Source: an uncultured Lachnospiraceae bacterium
Lineage (GTDB): Bacteria > Bacillota > Clostridia > Lachnospirales > Lachnospiraceae
Direction of reading: 5' to 3'
Assembly: GCA_959022495.1 (NCBI GenBank)
Contig: CAUEYX010000006.1
Location: 62,001 to 126,000, forward strand
DNA length: 64,000 bases
Below are positions 49,735 to 59,136 of the stretch, in pieces; position 1 is the first letter of the stretch, and every line of letters begins with the position of its first letter. A program made the translations under genes and the position numbers. The notes under the pieces are model-generated. The model was given only the letters and a program-made list of their open reading frames with translations, had not been told where the DNA came from and made no database searches.

Positions 49735-49778
49735 CCCTGTTATTGTCAAAAATGTATAAATCCTTTTCCCAATAACAG
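49729..49778 (-). terminator. Inverted repeat downstream of the zinc-ribbon gene
   Basis: Minus-strand perfect 9-bp stem CTGTTATTG/CAATAACAG (49737-49745 and 49770-49778, 24-nt loop), then GGTTG and a run of seven T. It is most simply a terminator of the preceding gene, but it also sits just upstream of the dehydrogenase -35 and could be an operator. Confidence 0.6.
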
Positions 49779-49799
49779 AGCTGTATTCTTTTCGCTTCA

Positions 49800-51218
49800 T
49801 CAATCTGACGTTGTAATATAGTTTCTTGTAGTCACATTTGTAAGCTTTCCATTATTATTATTCACTAAAACCGCCATAAAAATCGTCTGGGCGTTCTCCG
49901 GCATTGCAACCGGACCGGTATACTGGGTGGAAGAAGTAGAAGGCGTGGTCCCATCCATTGTATAATATGCCGTATAGCCTTCAGGAACCGTGATTGTAAT
50001 CTGCTGCGGCTCATCATACTGTCCGGTAGATGGCGTCACCGCCGGAGCATCCACAATCGGAAACTGGATCGTATATGTGCTGGATGCTGCCACGCTTGGA
50101 ATTCCTCTGCTGTTCACAGCTACTGCCCTGATCTCCGTTTCACCCTCATTTTGAAGAAGGATCGGTTCTGTATACTTTGTCCCCGTCTCGGCTGAAGGAT
50201 CAGATCCATCCAGGGTATAGTAGATGTCTCCTCCGGTATCCGAAGTAAGCGTAATCTCCTGAACTTCGCTGAAACTCCCTTCTTCCGGGCTGAACTCCGG
50301 CGCGGAGGATATATAATCTGACACCGCATCCAGTACAGTCTCATCCTCACAATCCTTAAGCAGGCTGGCGATCTTTTCCGGCTGTTCTGTATCCATATAG
50401 AAGTCAATCGCCGCCTGATAAAGTTTTTCATTTGTAGGCTGTGTCTCAATTGCGCTCAGGAAGACTTCCTCTGCCTGGTCCAGCTCATCCTGGTCAATAT
50501 AGACTTCCGCGTATCCCACATAAGCTTCCGGGCGGGACCGGTCCTTTACAACCGCCCGTTCAAAATATCTCTCCGCGGCGGCATAATCATGAGTCTGTAT
50601 CGCATTATATCCTTTTCTTATCATCCCGGTGTATGAATTTTGGTATACAACAACAATACCGGCCGCAATCAGTGCAAGGATAACAAACAGAGTGATAAGA
50701 AGGTTCCGCCGTTTTCGTTTGGCCGCCTCTAATCGTTTCTGCTGGCGCTGACGTTTTAATTCCCCTGTGTTCTGGCGCTGGGAGCTGTCTGTGCTGCGCT
50801 GTGACCGGCGCATCTCGTCCGTGTTCTGACGGGAACCGCGCATCTCACCTGCGGTCTGCCTCTGCCGCTGCGCGCTGCCTCCCGTGTTCTGGTACTGCCG
50901 GCGCAGCTCATCCGTACTGCGCCCTCCTCCGGTGCCCTGCCTCTGCGAACCGTATCTGCGGTCTCTGCGAATCCGGTCCATTTCCCCCTGGCTGAGCACA
51001 CGGGTTGCATTGGCGTTTTGTCCGCCGTCTCCTCTTCTGTATCTTCTGATATCATCTGTCCGTATCTGCCGCGTCGCGCCCTCCACAGACCCTCTCACTT
51101 CTCTTGTGAGAACATCATCTAAAGGGTTGTAATCCGGCACGATCTGTACTTCCGTACCACATTGGGGGCATACCATCTGATCATCGGGAATCTTTGCTCC
51201 GCAATGTCTGCATATCAT
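49800..51218 (-). CDS. Zinc-ribbon membrane protein with TPR and chitobiase-C-like repeats
   Basis: This 472-aa protein has an N-terminal zinc ribbon (CRHCGAKIPDDQMVCPQCG, residues 3-21), a basic, Gln/Arg/Ser-rich low-complexity segment with short repeats (about 60-160; many RQ/QRQ and STD units), and a membrane helix (about 170-188). A TPR region (SRPEAYVGYAEVYIDQDELDQ-type) precedes two chitobiase/beta-hexosaminidase C-terminal-like domains (TSDTGGDIYYTLDGSDPSA, EGYTAYYTMDGTTPSTSS). A function is not known; it may be an envelope sensor. It overlaps folD by 4 bp. Confidence 0.8.
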   Translation of the reverse strand: MICRHCGAKIPDDQMVCPQCGTEVQIVPDYNPLDDVLTREVRGSVEGATRQIRTDDIRRYRRGDGGQNANATRVLSQGEMDRIRRDRRYGSQRQGTGGGRSTDELRRQYQNTGGSAQRQRQTAGEMRGSRQNTDEMRRSQRSTDSSQRQNTGELKRQRQQKRLEAAKRKRRNLLITLFVILALIAAGIVVVYQNSYTGMIRKGYNAIQTHDYAAAERYFERAVVKDRSRPEAYVGYAEVYIDQDELDQAEEVFLSAIETQPTNEKLYQAAIDFYMDTEQPEKIASLLKDCEDETVLDAVSDYISSAPEFSPEEGSFSEVQEITLTSDTGGDIYYTLDGSDPSAETGTKYTEPILLQNEGETEIRAVAVNSRGIPSVAASSTYTIQFPIVDAPAVTPSTGQYDEPQQITITVPEGYTAYYTMDGTTPSTSSTQYTGPVAMPENAQTIFMAVLVNNNNGKLTNVTTRNYITTSD

Positions 51219-52069
51219 GGTCTTTCCTCCTGCGTGCGAATCGTCTCTACACAGTTATTCATCAGCATGGCGATGGTCATTGGCCCCACTCCTCCGGGGA
51301 CCGGAGTAATTGCGGATGCGGCAGATTCCACATCTGCAAAATCCACGTCACCGCAGAGATGATTCTGCGCGTCCCTGTGCATCCCCACATCAATAACAAC
51401 TGCGCCGTCTTTTACATATTCTTTCGTAATAAAACGTTCCCTGCCGACAGCCACAACCAGAATGTCCGCACGGCGGGTGATTTCTTTTAGGTTCTTTGTA
51501 CGGGAATGTGCCACAGTCACCGTGCCGTTCTCTCTCAAAAGCAGTGCCGCCATTGGTTTTCCTACAATATTGCTTCTGCCGACAACCACGCATTCTTTTC
51601 CTTCTATCGTGATCCCCGAGCGTTTCAAAAGCTGTATAATCCCCGCAGGCGTACAGGAAAGAAAGCCCTTTTCACCAATCCAGAGGCGCCCTACGCTCAC
51701 CGGATGAAACCCATCCACATCTTTATCCGGAGATATGGTCCTTATGATCTTGTCTTCATCGATCTGCGCGGGCAGTGGAAGCTGGACAAGGATGCCGTTT
51801 ACCTCCTCATCTGCGTTCAGTTCTTTCACAAGACGGACAAGCTCCTCTTCTGTTGTTTCTTCCGGAAGCTCGTACGCTTTGGACTCGATCCCGATATAAG
51901 CGCAGGCTTTCTTTTTATTATTTACATAGACAGAGGAAGCAGGATCATTTCCCACCTGTATGACCGCGAGACAGGCATGCCTGCCCTCCGCCGCCAGCTC
52001 TGTCACTTCTGCTTTCAGTTCATCCTTAATCTGCTGTGATATCTTCTTTCCATCAATTATCTGTGGCAT
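51215..52069 (-). CDS. folD: Bifunctional methylene-THF dehydrogenase/cyclohydrolase
   Basis: This enzyme interconverts 5,10-methylene-, methenyl- and 10-formyl-THF. The 284-aa protein shows the catalytic YVNNKKKACAYIGIESKAYELPE with Lys near residue 53, LVQLPLPAQIDE, PCTPAG-like LSCTPAGIIQLL and the NADP loop VVGRSNIVGKPMAALLL. With fhs 20 bp upstream and the formyl-THF cyclo-ligase at 7.5 kb it serves one-carbon metabolism. Confidence 0.96.
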   Translation of the reverse strand: MPQIIDGKKISQQIKDELKAEVTELAAEGRHACLAVIQVGNDPASSVYVNNKKKACAYIGIESKAYELPEETTEEELVRLVKELNADEEVNGILVQLPLPAQIDEDKIIRTISPDKDVDGFHPVSVGRLWIGEKGFLSCTPAGIIQLLKRSGITIEGKECVVVGRSNIVGKPMAALLLRENGTVTVAHSRTKNLKEITRRADILVVAVGRERFITKEYVKDGAVVIDVGMHRDAQNHLCGDVDFADVESAASAITPVPGGVGPMTIAMLMNNCVETIRTQEERP

Positions 52070-52089
52070 CTATATCTCCCCTTTATCGT

Positions 52090-53760
52090 TTAAAACAACC
52101 CTGTGATTTTTCCATCATCTGTAACGTCAATTCCGTTTGCTGCCGGAACCTTCGGCAGTCCCGGCATGGTCATAATCGCTCCGGTAAGCGCCACCACGAA
52201 TCCGGCTCCGGCATTTACATACACTTCCCGGATATGGATGTCAAAGCCTTCGGGCCTTCCAAGCTTTTTGGCGTCGTCGGACAGAGAATACTGGTTCTTC
52301 GCCATGCAGACCGGAAGGTTTCCAAAGCCAAGAGATTCGATCTTCGCAATCTGCTTTTGGGCTGCCGGTTCATAGACCACACCATTGGCACCGTATATCT
52401 CCTGTGCCACGGTTTCGATCTTCTCCTTGATAGACAGATCTTCTTTATACAAAGTATGGAAATCGGATGTTTTGTTTTCGAGCGTATCAAGCACTTTCTC
52501 CGCCAGGGCGATTCCGCCTTTTCCGCCCTTTTCCCACACTTCTGAAAGTGCGAATTCACATCCGCGCTCCTCGCAGAACCGGCGGATAAATTCATTTTCC
52601 GCCTCAGTATCTGTGACAAATGAGTTCAGGGTGACAATCACAGGAACTCCATATTTCTTTATGTTTTCAATATGTTTTTCAAGATTTACAATTCCTTTCG
52701 CAAGCGCATCCAGATTCTCTTCTGCCAGATCTGCCTTCGCAACGCCTCCATTATACTTCAAAGCGCGCACAGTTGCAACCAGAACGACTGCATCTGGTTT
52801 TAAACCTGCCATGCGGCATTTAATATCAAAAAATTTCTCAGCTCCCAGATCCGCTCCGAACCCTGCCTCTGTAATCGTAATATCGCTCAGCTTGAGCGCC
52901 ATTTTTGTGGCCCGCACACTGTTGCATCCGTGGGCAATGTTGGCAAACGGGCCTCCGTGCACGAGTGCAGGCGTATGTTCCAGTGTCTGAATGATATTGG
53001 GCTTGACAGCGTCTTTTAAGAGCGCAGCCATCGCTCCGGTCGCCTTGAGGTCGTCCGCGGTCACAGGCTCCCCATCAAAATTGTATGCCACGACAATCTT
53101 CCCAAGCCGTTTCTTGAGATCCGCAAGATCATCCGCAAGACAGAGGATTGCCATAATTTCAGAGGCAACGGTAATCACAAAATGATCTTCCCGCACCATG
53201 CCGTCCATCTTGTTTCCCAGCCCCACAACAATATTGCGCAGCACACGGTCATTCATGTCCAGGCACCGCTTCCACACAACCTGCCTCGGGTCAATTCCAA
53301 GGCTGTTTCCCTGCTGGATATGATTGTCCAGCATTGCGGCAAGAAGGTTATTCGCAGAGGTAATGGCATGAAAATCGCCGGTAAAATGAAGATTGAGATC
53401 TTCCATAGGCACGACCTGGGCATATCCGCCCCCTGCAGCGCCGCCCTTGATTCCAAAGCAGGGCCCCAGAGAGGGCTCACGCAGCGCAAGCATCGCGTTT
53501 TTTCCCAATTGTGCCATTGCCTGTCCCAGCCCGATAGAAGTTGTAGTCTTTCCCTCGCCGGCCGGGGTCGGGTTAATTGCAGTCACAAGAACCAGCTTTC
53601 CATCCTCATGATCTTTCACGCGTTCCCACAGTTCATCTGAGAGTTTCGCTTTGTATTTCCCATAAAATTCCAGCTCATCTTCCCCGATTCCGGCGCGTGC
53701 CGCGACGTCCCTGATATGTTCCATTTTTGCTTCCTGAGCGATCTGAATATCTGTCTTCAT
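52090..53760 (-). CDS. fhs: Formate--tetrahydrofolate ligase
   Basis: This enzyme makes 10-formyl-THF from formate, THF and ATP, the entry step of one-carbon units from formate and of the acetyl-CoA methyl branch. The ATP-binding TPAGEGKTTTSIGLGQAM (about residues 60-77) and GGAAGGGYAQVVPMEDLNLHFTGD are diagnostic. The start at ATG 53760, with GAGGAGG upstream, gives 556 aa, the usual length; an upstream in-frame ATG at 53808 overlaps the ftsK stop. It is the first gene of fhs-folD-zinc-ribbon. Confidence 0.96.
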   Translation of the reverse strand: MKTDIQIAQEAKMEHIRDVAARAGIGEDELEFYGKYKAKLSDELWERVKDHEDGKLVLVTAINPTPAGEGKTTTSIGLGQAMAQLGKNAMLALREPSLGPCFGIKGGAAGGGYAQVVPMEDLNLHFTGDFHAITSANNLLAAMLDNHIQQGNSLGIDPRQVVWKRCLDMNDRVLRNIVVGLGNKMDGMVREDHFVITVASEIMAILCLADDLADLKKRLGKIVVAYNFDGEPVTADDLKATGAMAALLKDAVKPNIIQTLEHTPALVHGGPFANIAHGCNSVRATKMALKLSDITITEAGFGADLGAEKFFDIKCRMAGLKPDAVVLVATVRALKYNGGVAKADLAEENLDALAKGIVNLEKHIENIKKYGVPVIVTLNSFVTDTEAENEFIRRFCEERGCEFALSEVWEKGGKGGIALAEKVLDTLENKTSDFHTLYKEDLSIKEKIETVAQEIYGANGVVYEPAAQKQIAKIESLGFGNLPVCMAKNQYSLSDDAKKLGRPEGFDIHIREVYVNAGAGFVVALTGAIMTMPGLPKVPAANGIDVTDDGKITGLF

Positions 53761-53782
53761 CCCTTTTCCTCCTCTGCATCTT

Positions 53783-56383
53783 TTACTGATTCTGTAAATA
53801 CTCTTCAAACTCTTCCTTTGTCATCAGGACCTTCCTTGGCTTCGTCCCTTCCTCCGGTCCCACGACTCCCGCTTCGGCAAGCTGATCCATAATGCGTGCC
53901 GCACGGTTAAATCCAATCTTAAACATGCGCTGCAGCATTCCTATGGAGGCCTTTTCCTTATCTATAATCAGGTTCCCCGCCTCGACAAAATATGTATCCC
54001 TGTCATCTCCGCCTTCTGAAGCTGACATCGCACCCGCTGACGGCATATTTGTATTCATATGCTCTTCCAGCTCATCATTGTAAGACGCGTTCCCATTCTT
54101 ATTAATGAGATAATCCACCACATCCTGCACCTCTTTATCCGAGACAAATGATCCCTGGACACGCACCGGTTTCGGATATCCGGATGGATAAAAGAGCATA
54201 TCGCCTTTTCCGAGAAGCTTCTCTGCGCCATTCATGTCAATGATCGTCCTGGAATCCACTCCCGATGATACTGAAAACGCGATCCTGGACGGCATATTCG
54301 CCTTGATCAGACCGGTAATCACATTGACAGACGGTCTCTGTGTGGCGAGAATCAAATGGAGCCCTGCCGCTCTTGCCAGCTGTGCCAGCCGGCAGATCGC
54401 GCCCTCCACTTCGCCCGGCGCGACCATCATCAAATCTGCCAGCTCATCAATGATAATCACGATCTGAGGAAGTTTTTTCTTTATTTCTTCTCCGGTCTCT
54501 CCCTTTTCCACCTTCGCGTTGAACCCTTTCAGGTCCCTTACATTATATTCTGCGAACAGTTTATATCGCTTCTCCATCTCCGCCACAGCCCAGTTCAGAG
54601 CCCCGGCCGCTTTCTTAGGATCTGTAACCACCGGAATCATCAGATGCGGAATGCCATTGTAAACGCTTAATTCAACTACCTTTGGGTCCACCAGAATCAG
54701 CTTCACCTCTTCCGGATCAGCCTTAAAGATAATACTCATAATAAGCGTATTAATACATACCGACTTCCCTGATCCAGTCGCGCCTGCAACGAGAAGATGA
54801 GGCATCTTTGCAATATCAGCGATAACAACTTTTCCGGCGATATCTTTGCCCACGGCACAGGAAATCGGTGACGCGCTGTTCCTAAATTCCGCAGACTCCA
54901 GCAGGTCACGCAGCATCACCGCTGTGTTCTCACTGTTTGGCACCTCAATACCCACAGCAGCCTTCCCCGGAATCGGTGCTTCAATCCTCAAATCCGCCAC
55001 AGCCAGGTTCAGTTTGATATCGTCTGCCAGACCGACAATCCGGCTTACCTTCACGCCTTGATCCGGCTGGAGTTCATAGCGCGTCACAGAGGGACCACAG
55101 CTTGCATTGGTCACATGGACGCCCACCCCGAAATTCTGCAGTGTCTGTTCCAGTTTCAATGCGGTTGCCCGCAGATGAGCATCCGAGTCCCCGCCCGATT
55201 TTCTGCCCTTTTTAAGAAGGGATAAAGGCGGTGTATGATAGACAGGCTGCTTCTTCTCCCGCTCCATCGCCACTGCCTCCGCCACACTCTCTGTCTCTGC
55301 TGCCACTAGAGCCGTATCTCCCGCCCGGCTTCTGCGCCCACGTTTTTTCCGGGTGCTGTCCTGCATATCTTCTCCGCTTTCCTCCGCAGCGCTGCCGCTG
55401 TCAGCCACGTCTCGGTCTGACACTCCCGCATCCCGCGCAACTTTTACTTCCCCGCGGGGCACATCCGCAAAGGGATCTGGCATTTCCTGTGTCAGGCTGT
55501 CCGCCCGGTTAATAACAAAATCATCCATATGAGGTGCCCCATTGTCAGCTGACTGACCATCTTGTATATCTTCCGGGGTAATCTCATAAATCTCCGGTGA
55601 TTTTTTCTTTCCTGCTTTGAATGTCTTTTTCTCCGGCTCCTCCGGCGTAAGTGTGGTTGCAAAAGAAACACCCGATACTTTTTTATCTTTTCTTTTCAGA
55701 CCGCCTCTGCCTCCATCTGCCTCACCCTGCATATTTATCTTATCTGTTTCTTCCCGCTGGCGGGCGCGCAGTGCCGCTGTCTCCTGATGCTTCTTCTGCG
55801 CTTCTTCATACACTTTCCGGCTCTGCCGGCCAATGGGGGCAAGCAGTGATTTCTCCGTGATCAAAATCACACAGATGACAGATAGTACCGTCAGAACCAC
55901 ATAAGTCCCGATCTCTCCGATCAACGGGCAGAGCACACTGACAAAACAGCCTCCTGCCAATCCCCCGGCGCTGTGATATCTGCTTGACTCTCTATAATAG
56001 GAAAGTAAAGAAACGCCCGGCGTATAGGAATGAAAAATCAATTCCAGTATTGCGGCAAGCAGCAAAAACAGCACAATCCCTGCCGCAATCTTCACATAGG
56101 CATGCTTATTCCCTCTGTTCGACACAAGAAACGCAGTAATGCCGAACAAAGCAAACGGCAGTATATAAGCCATAAAACCAAAAAGACCAAATAAAACTGA
56201 AGATACCGCCTCCCCCGCGGTCCCTCCGAGCCCAAAGTTACTCAGTACGAGAAGGATACACACTGCCAGCACGGCAAGTATCAGAATCTCCCCTTTAATC
56301 TCTGTATTCTGCTGGTCCTTTCTCTGTCTGCTTTTATTGCTGCTCTTGGTGCTTTTCCTGCGCTTTGTCTGTCTGGCAGCCAT
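53783..56383 (-). CDS. DNA translocase FtsK/SpoIIIE
   Basis: This 866-aa septal DNA pump is used in chromosome segregation and, in spore formers, in moving DNA into the forespore. The N-terminus holds four membrane helices (about 30-175), then a long acidic/basic linker (about 200-395). The motor domain has Walker A GATGSGKSVCINTLI and Walker B IIIIDELADLMM, and a gamma winged-helix domain at the C-terminus contains MLQRMFKIGFNRAARIMDQL. Whether it is FtsK or SpoIIIE cannot be decided from sequence alone. Followed by fhs after 22 bp. Confidence 0.95.
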   Translation of the reverse strand: MAARQTKRRKSTKSSNKSRQRKDQQNTEIKGEILILAVLAVCILLVLSNFGLGGTAGEAVSSVLFGLFGFMAYILPFALFGITAFLVSNRGNKHAYVKIAAGIVLFLLLAAILELIFHSYTPGVSLLSYYRESSRYHSAGGLAGGCFVSVLCPLIGEIGTYVVLTVLSVICVILITEKSLLAPIGRQSRKVYEEAQKKHQETAALRARQREETDKINMQGEADGGRGGLKRKDKKVSGVSFATTLTPEEPEKKTFKAGKKKSPEIYEITPEDIQDGQSADNGAPHMDDFVINRADSLTQEMPDPFADVPRGEVKVARDAGVSDRDVADSGSAAEESGEDMQDSTRKKRGRRSRAGDTALVAAETESVAEAVAMEREKKQPVYHTPPLSLLKKGRKSGGDSDAHLRATALKLEQTLQNFGVGVHVTNASCGPSVTRYELQPDQGVKVSRIVGLADDIKLNLAVADLRIEAPIPGKAAVGIEVPNSENTAVMLRDLLESAEFRNSASPISCAVGKDIAGKVVIADIAKMPHLLVAGATGSGKSVCINTLIMSIIFKADPEEVKLILVDPKVVELSVYNGIPHLMIPVVTDPKKAAGALNWAVAEMEKRYKLFAEYNVRDLKGFNAKVEKGETGEEIKKKLPQIVIIIDELADLMMVAPGEVEGAICRLAQLARAAGLHLILATQRPSVNVITGLIKANMPSRIAFSVSSGVDSRTIIDMNGAEKLLGKGDMLFYPSGYPKPVRVQGSFVSDKEVQDVVDYLINKNGNASYNDELEEHMNTNMPSAGAMSASEGGDDRDTYFVEAGNLIIDKEKASIGMLQRMFKIGFNRAARIMDQLAEAGVVGPEEGTKPRKVLMTKEEFEEYLQNQ

Positions 56384-56445
56384 ACAATTCCCCCTTATAA
56401 TTAAACATACTATATTTAGTATATCATCATTTGAAAATCATGTCA

Positions 56446-57147
56446 TTATTTTTTTCTCTCCTCGATCAGCTGGTGCAGCTTGGCGAATGCCTGGCTGATT
56501 CCCCCTACTTCATCGATCAGCCCCTCACGCACAGCTTCCTCACCTTCCAGCATCGTGCCCACATCTTTCACCAGCTGCGTAGAATCCAGCATAAGTTCCA
56601 GCAGCCGCTCCTGTGATATCCGTGAATGGGAAGCAATAAAACGCGCGATCCGATCCTGGGTCTTCTCCATATTCCGGTAACTCTGGATCACCCCGATAAA
56701 CATCCCCGTTGAACGCACAGGGTGTACGATCATGGTCCCTGTAGGAACAATAAATGAATAATCTGCCGACACCGCCAGAGGTCCCCCTATGGAATGACTT
56801 CCTCCCAAAACAAGGGATACTGTCGGTTTACTTAGAGAAGCGATCATCTCCGCAATAGCCAGCCCGGCCTCCACATCCCCGCCCAGGGTATGCAAAAGAA
56901 TGAGCACCCCTTCTGTTTTGTCATCTTCTTCTGCTTCCGCAAGCCTTGGAAGCAGATGCTCGTATTTCGTCGCTTTTGCATTCCCTGATACAGACTCATG
57001 CCCTTCAATCTCTCCAATAATGGTCAAAAGCTGGATTCCCCGCTTTGAATGCCCGTTTCCAAGGTCGAGCGTGCCCATCTCCTTTATCTCTGTATTCTCC
57101 TCGTTCCTTTCCTTTTGTAAAGTCTCCTGAGAATCTTTGTTTTCCAT
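56446..57147 (-). CDS. tepA: Translocation-enhancing ClpP-like protease TepA
   Basis: This 233-aa ClpP/crotonase-fold peptidase of the TepA/YmfB group includes LLHTLGGDVEAGLAIAEMIASL and the Ser-containing GGSHSIGGPLAVSADYSFI, with TGTMIVHPVR (His of the active site) downstream. The family helps clear proteins during secretion or precursor processing. The start at 57147 was chosen because GGAGG lies 9 nt upstream; an ATG two codons before it is too close. The TepA-ftsK order is usual in Clostridia. Confidence 0.88.
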   Translation of the reverse strand: MENKDSQETLQKERNEENTEIKEMGTLDLGNGHSKRGIQLLTIIGEIEGHESVSGNAKATKYEHLLPRLAEAEEDDKTEGVLILLHTLGGDVEAGLAIAEMIASLSKPTVSLVLGGSHSIGGPLAVSADYSFIVPTGTMIVHPVRSTGMFIGVIQSYRNMEKTQDRIARFIASHSRISQERLLELMLDSTQLVKDVGTMLEGEEAVREGLIDEVGGISQAFAKLHQLIEERKK

Positions 57148-57231
57148 GTGCATATACCTCCTGTAAATTCCATCTTAAATTAGTATCGGAGAAAAAGAGA
57201 GTTTTATACGGGAAAATCTGGATTTGTGAGG

Positions 57232-57596
57232 ATCATGGGATGCATCCGCCGGGAAGGCTCTTCCCGGCCTGCACAAGTCGAGAAAACAGCGGAGTGCCTT
57301 TTCGAACGCCTTTCTGCGCGGGGGTGTGGGTGACTGAGGTGACTTCGGAACAGGGCTTGGAAAAAGTAAAAATCAGAGGATATGCGTTAAGTTTGGCAAT
57401 GGGATTGTCTGACCGAAGGGAGTTGCCCATTGCCAAACTTTGTATTTAGCATGTCCTCTGATTTTGTAGTTTTTCCTGCCCTGTGGAGCGGAACCGAAGC
57501 CACCCACACCCCCGCGTAGAATACGTCTTCAAAAATCGGCTCCGAAGTTTTCGTCCGATTTGCCGCTGACTACAAGAGTCTCCCCGGCAAATCACT
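57232..57596. repeat. Long-hairpin element E1
   Basis: The whole gap between tepA and the L,D-transpeptidase is one imperfect inverted repeat with its centre near 57414. The tip stem GTTTGGCAATGGG/CCCATTGCCAAAC is perfect (57391-57403, 57426-57438; 22-nt loop). The next stem (57372-57385 with 57449-57462) is complete with one U-G pair on the plus-strand reading. Outer arms include GCGCGGGGGTGTGGGTG with its near-perfect complement. Side hairpin CCGGGAA/TTCCCGG at 57249-57267. No protein-like reading is convincing. Related to E2. Confidence 0.7.
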
Positions 57597-59015
57597 TTAA
57601 TAATGAATGACCACCGGTGTCCCTGTCTGCAGCATGGCATAGAGCTCCCCTGCTTTATCTACCGGCATATTCACGCATCCGTGGGACCCAGAGTAGGTAT
57701 AGACGCTGCCGCCGAATGCGCTCTGCCAATCCGCGTCATGAAACCCATGCCCCTGCTGGGTGAAAGGCATCCAATACCTTACCCCTGTCTTGTAAAGAGG
57801 CTGTCCTGTAGCCGGATTAATCTCCCCTACTAACACGGCATCTCTCTCTGTATAAAGAATACTGTACACGCCCTGAGGTGTCTCCATATGGGGATCAGGT
57901 TCTCCCGTCACTACATCTGTTTCAAGTCGGACTTCTCCGTTTTCGATGTACCACATATGCTGTGCAGTAAGATCCACTTCTAAGTAGGTGCTGCCCCAGT
58001 CCTGCGTACTCCTGGAAGCTGCCCGCTGTGTATAGGCAGGTTCTTTTGACAGAATGTCCCCCTTCTTTATATGATCCAGCAGGGCTGTTCTTTCGGCCGC
58101 GGCATCAATCACCCACCCATAGGTGCCTCCTGATACCTCTGCTGTCTTTCCAGAAGGAGTCGTCACACTCCTTGTGCTGCCCGCAGTACTATACTTTTCT
58201 GCCAGATCCGCTGTCCACTGTCCCACCGCCGCCTCGTCCAGCGTGACATTCATATTTTCATCGCAGGACAGCCAGCCAGAAATAACCTGTGCATCTACGA
58301 CCACATTCTGCTCCATAGAATAGGTGATTTTCGCCCTGCAGTATTGATTCATTATTTCACATGCCTCCTGAACTTCTGGTGAATCACTAAGAAAAGGCGG
58401 GGCTTCCAGACACCCCTCTTCCAACAGATTCAGTTCCGGTTTCAGTTTCCCAATGTATTCTCCAATTTTTTGTCTAACCATATCTTTTGATACGCCATAG
58501 ACTTCCGACTCGACAATAAAATTCTCCCCGAAAAAAACCGGGTGGGCAGAAACAGCAGTTTCTGCCGCTTCTGACATAATATGCAGATCTTCAATTCTTT
58601 CATCCAGGAGTGTCTCATCATATGTAACATGAAATGGGGTATCTTTCGTATTTTCCCTAAAAAGCCCCGCGATCCATAACAGTCCGTTCTGTTTCTTGAG
58701 TATCTTTTCCGGCCAGTCATCCGCCGAAAACTTCAACCTAATCTCCCTGCCATATACAGCATCTTGAGGACCTTCATTTCCCACAGTAATATTCAGCACA
58801 TAATCCTTTACTGTTTTATCCATATCCCGTTCTAAATCTTCAGCTGTTTTCATAGAAAAATCCCTGCCGTTAATCTTCGTTCCCGGTAGGAAATGAAACT
58901 GAAAAAACAGCGCTGTTCCCAGATATGCTGCCGTCAGCACTCCGATCAGAATCAGCACTGCCACAATCACTTTTTTCTTCCCGCAAATTTTCCGCAAATT
59001 TTTCTTCTGTTTCAT
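57597..59015 (-). CDS. Membrane-anchored L,D-transpeptidase (YkuD) with PG-binding domain
   Basis: This 472-aa enzyme cross-links peptidoglycan by 3,3-bonds or attaches proteins to it. It has a basic N-terminus (MKQKKNLRKICGKKKV), a membrane anchor (about 17-36), a region with two peptidoglycan-binding-like domains (GTKINGRDFSMKTAEDLERD, TFDE-type helices), and a C-terminal YkuD domain with the catalytic Cys in SGSHGCVNMPVDKAGELY. The start is uncertain between 59015 and 59045 (MDYFCGADKN). It is the last gene of the two-component operon. Confidence 0.88.
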   Translation of the reverse strand: MKQKKNLRKICGKKKVIVAVLILIGVLTAAYLGTALFFQFHFLPGTKINGRDFSMKTAEDLERDMDKTVKDYVLNITVGNEGPQDAVYGREIRLKFSADDWPEKILKKQNGLLWIAGLFRENTKDTPFHVTYDETLLDERIEDLHIMSEAAETAVSAHPVFFGENFIVESEVYGVSKDMVRQKIGEYIGKLKPELNLLEEGCLEAPPFLSDSPEVQEACEIMNQYCRAKITYSMEQNVVVDAQVISGWLSCDENMNVTLDEAAVGQWTADLAEKYSTAGSTRSVTTPSGKTAEVSGGTYGWVIDAAAERTALLDHIKKGDILSKEPAYTQRAASRSTQDWGSTYLEVDLTAQHMWYIENGEVRLETDVVTGEPDPHMETPQGVYSILYTERDAVLVGEINPATGQPLYKTGVRYWMPFTQQGHGFHDADWQSAFGGSVYTYSGSHGCVNMPVDKAGELYAMLQTGTPVVIHY

Positions 59016-59136
59016 GTTTTTGTCCGCTCCGCAAAAATAGTCCATGCCGGTCTTCCCATTCCGGTATAGACTATTATAATGGCTGGACACATATCTACGG
59101 CATCAATACGGCATCAAAATGCCATCATGCGGCTGA

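Noticed and set aside
49737..49778. Rex redox-repressor site before the alcohol dehydrogenase
   Set aside because: The inverted repeat arms CTGTTATTG/CAATAACAG are 24 nt apart, unlike the compact TTGTTAA-type Rex site, and a terminator explains them better.
57045..57449. Plus-strand ORF running from within tepA into element E1
   Set aside because: Its first half is antisense to tepA and its second half is one arm of a palindrome; no ribosome site was found.
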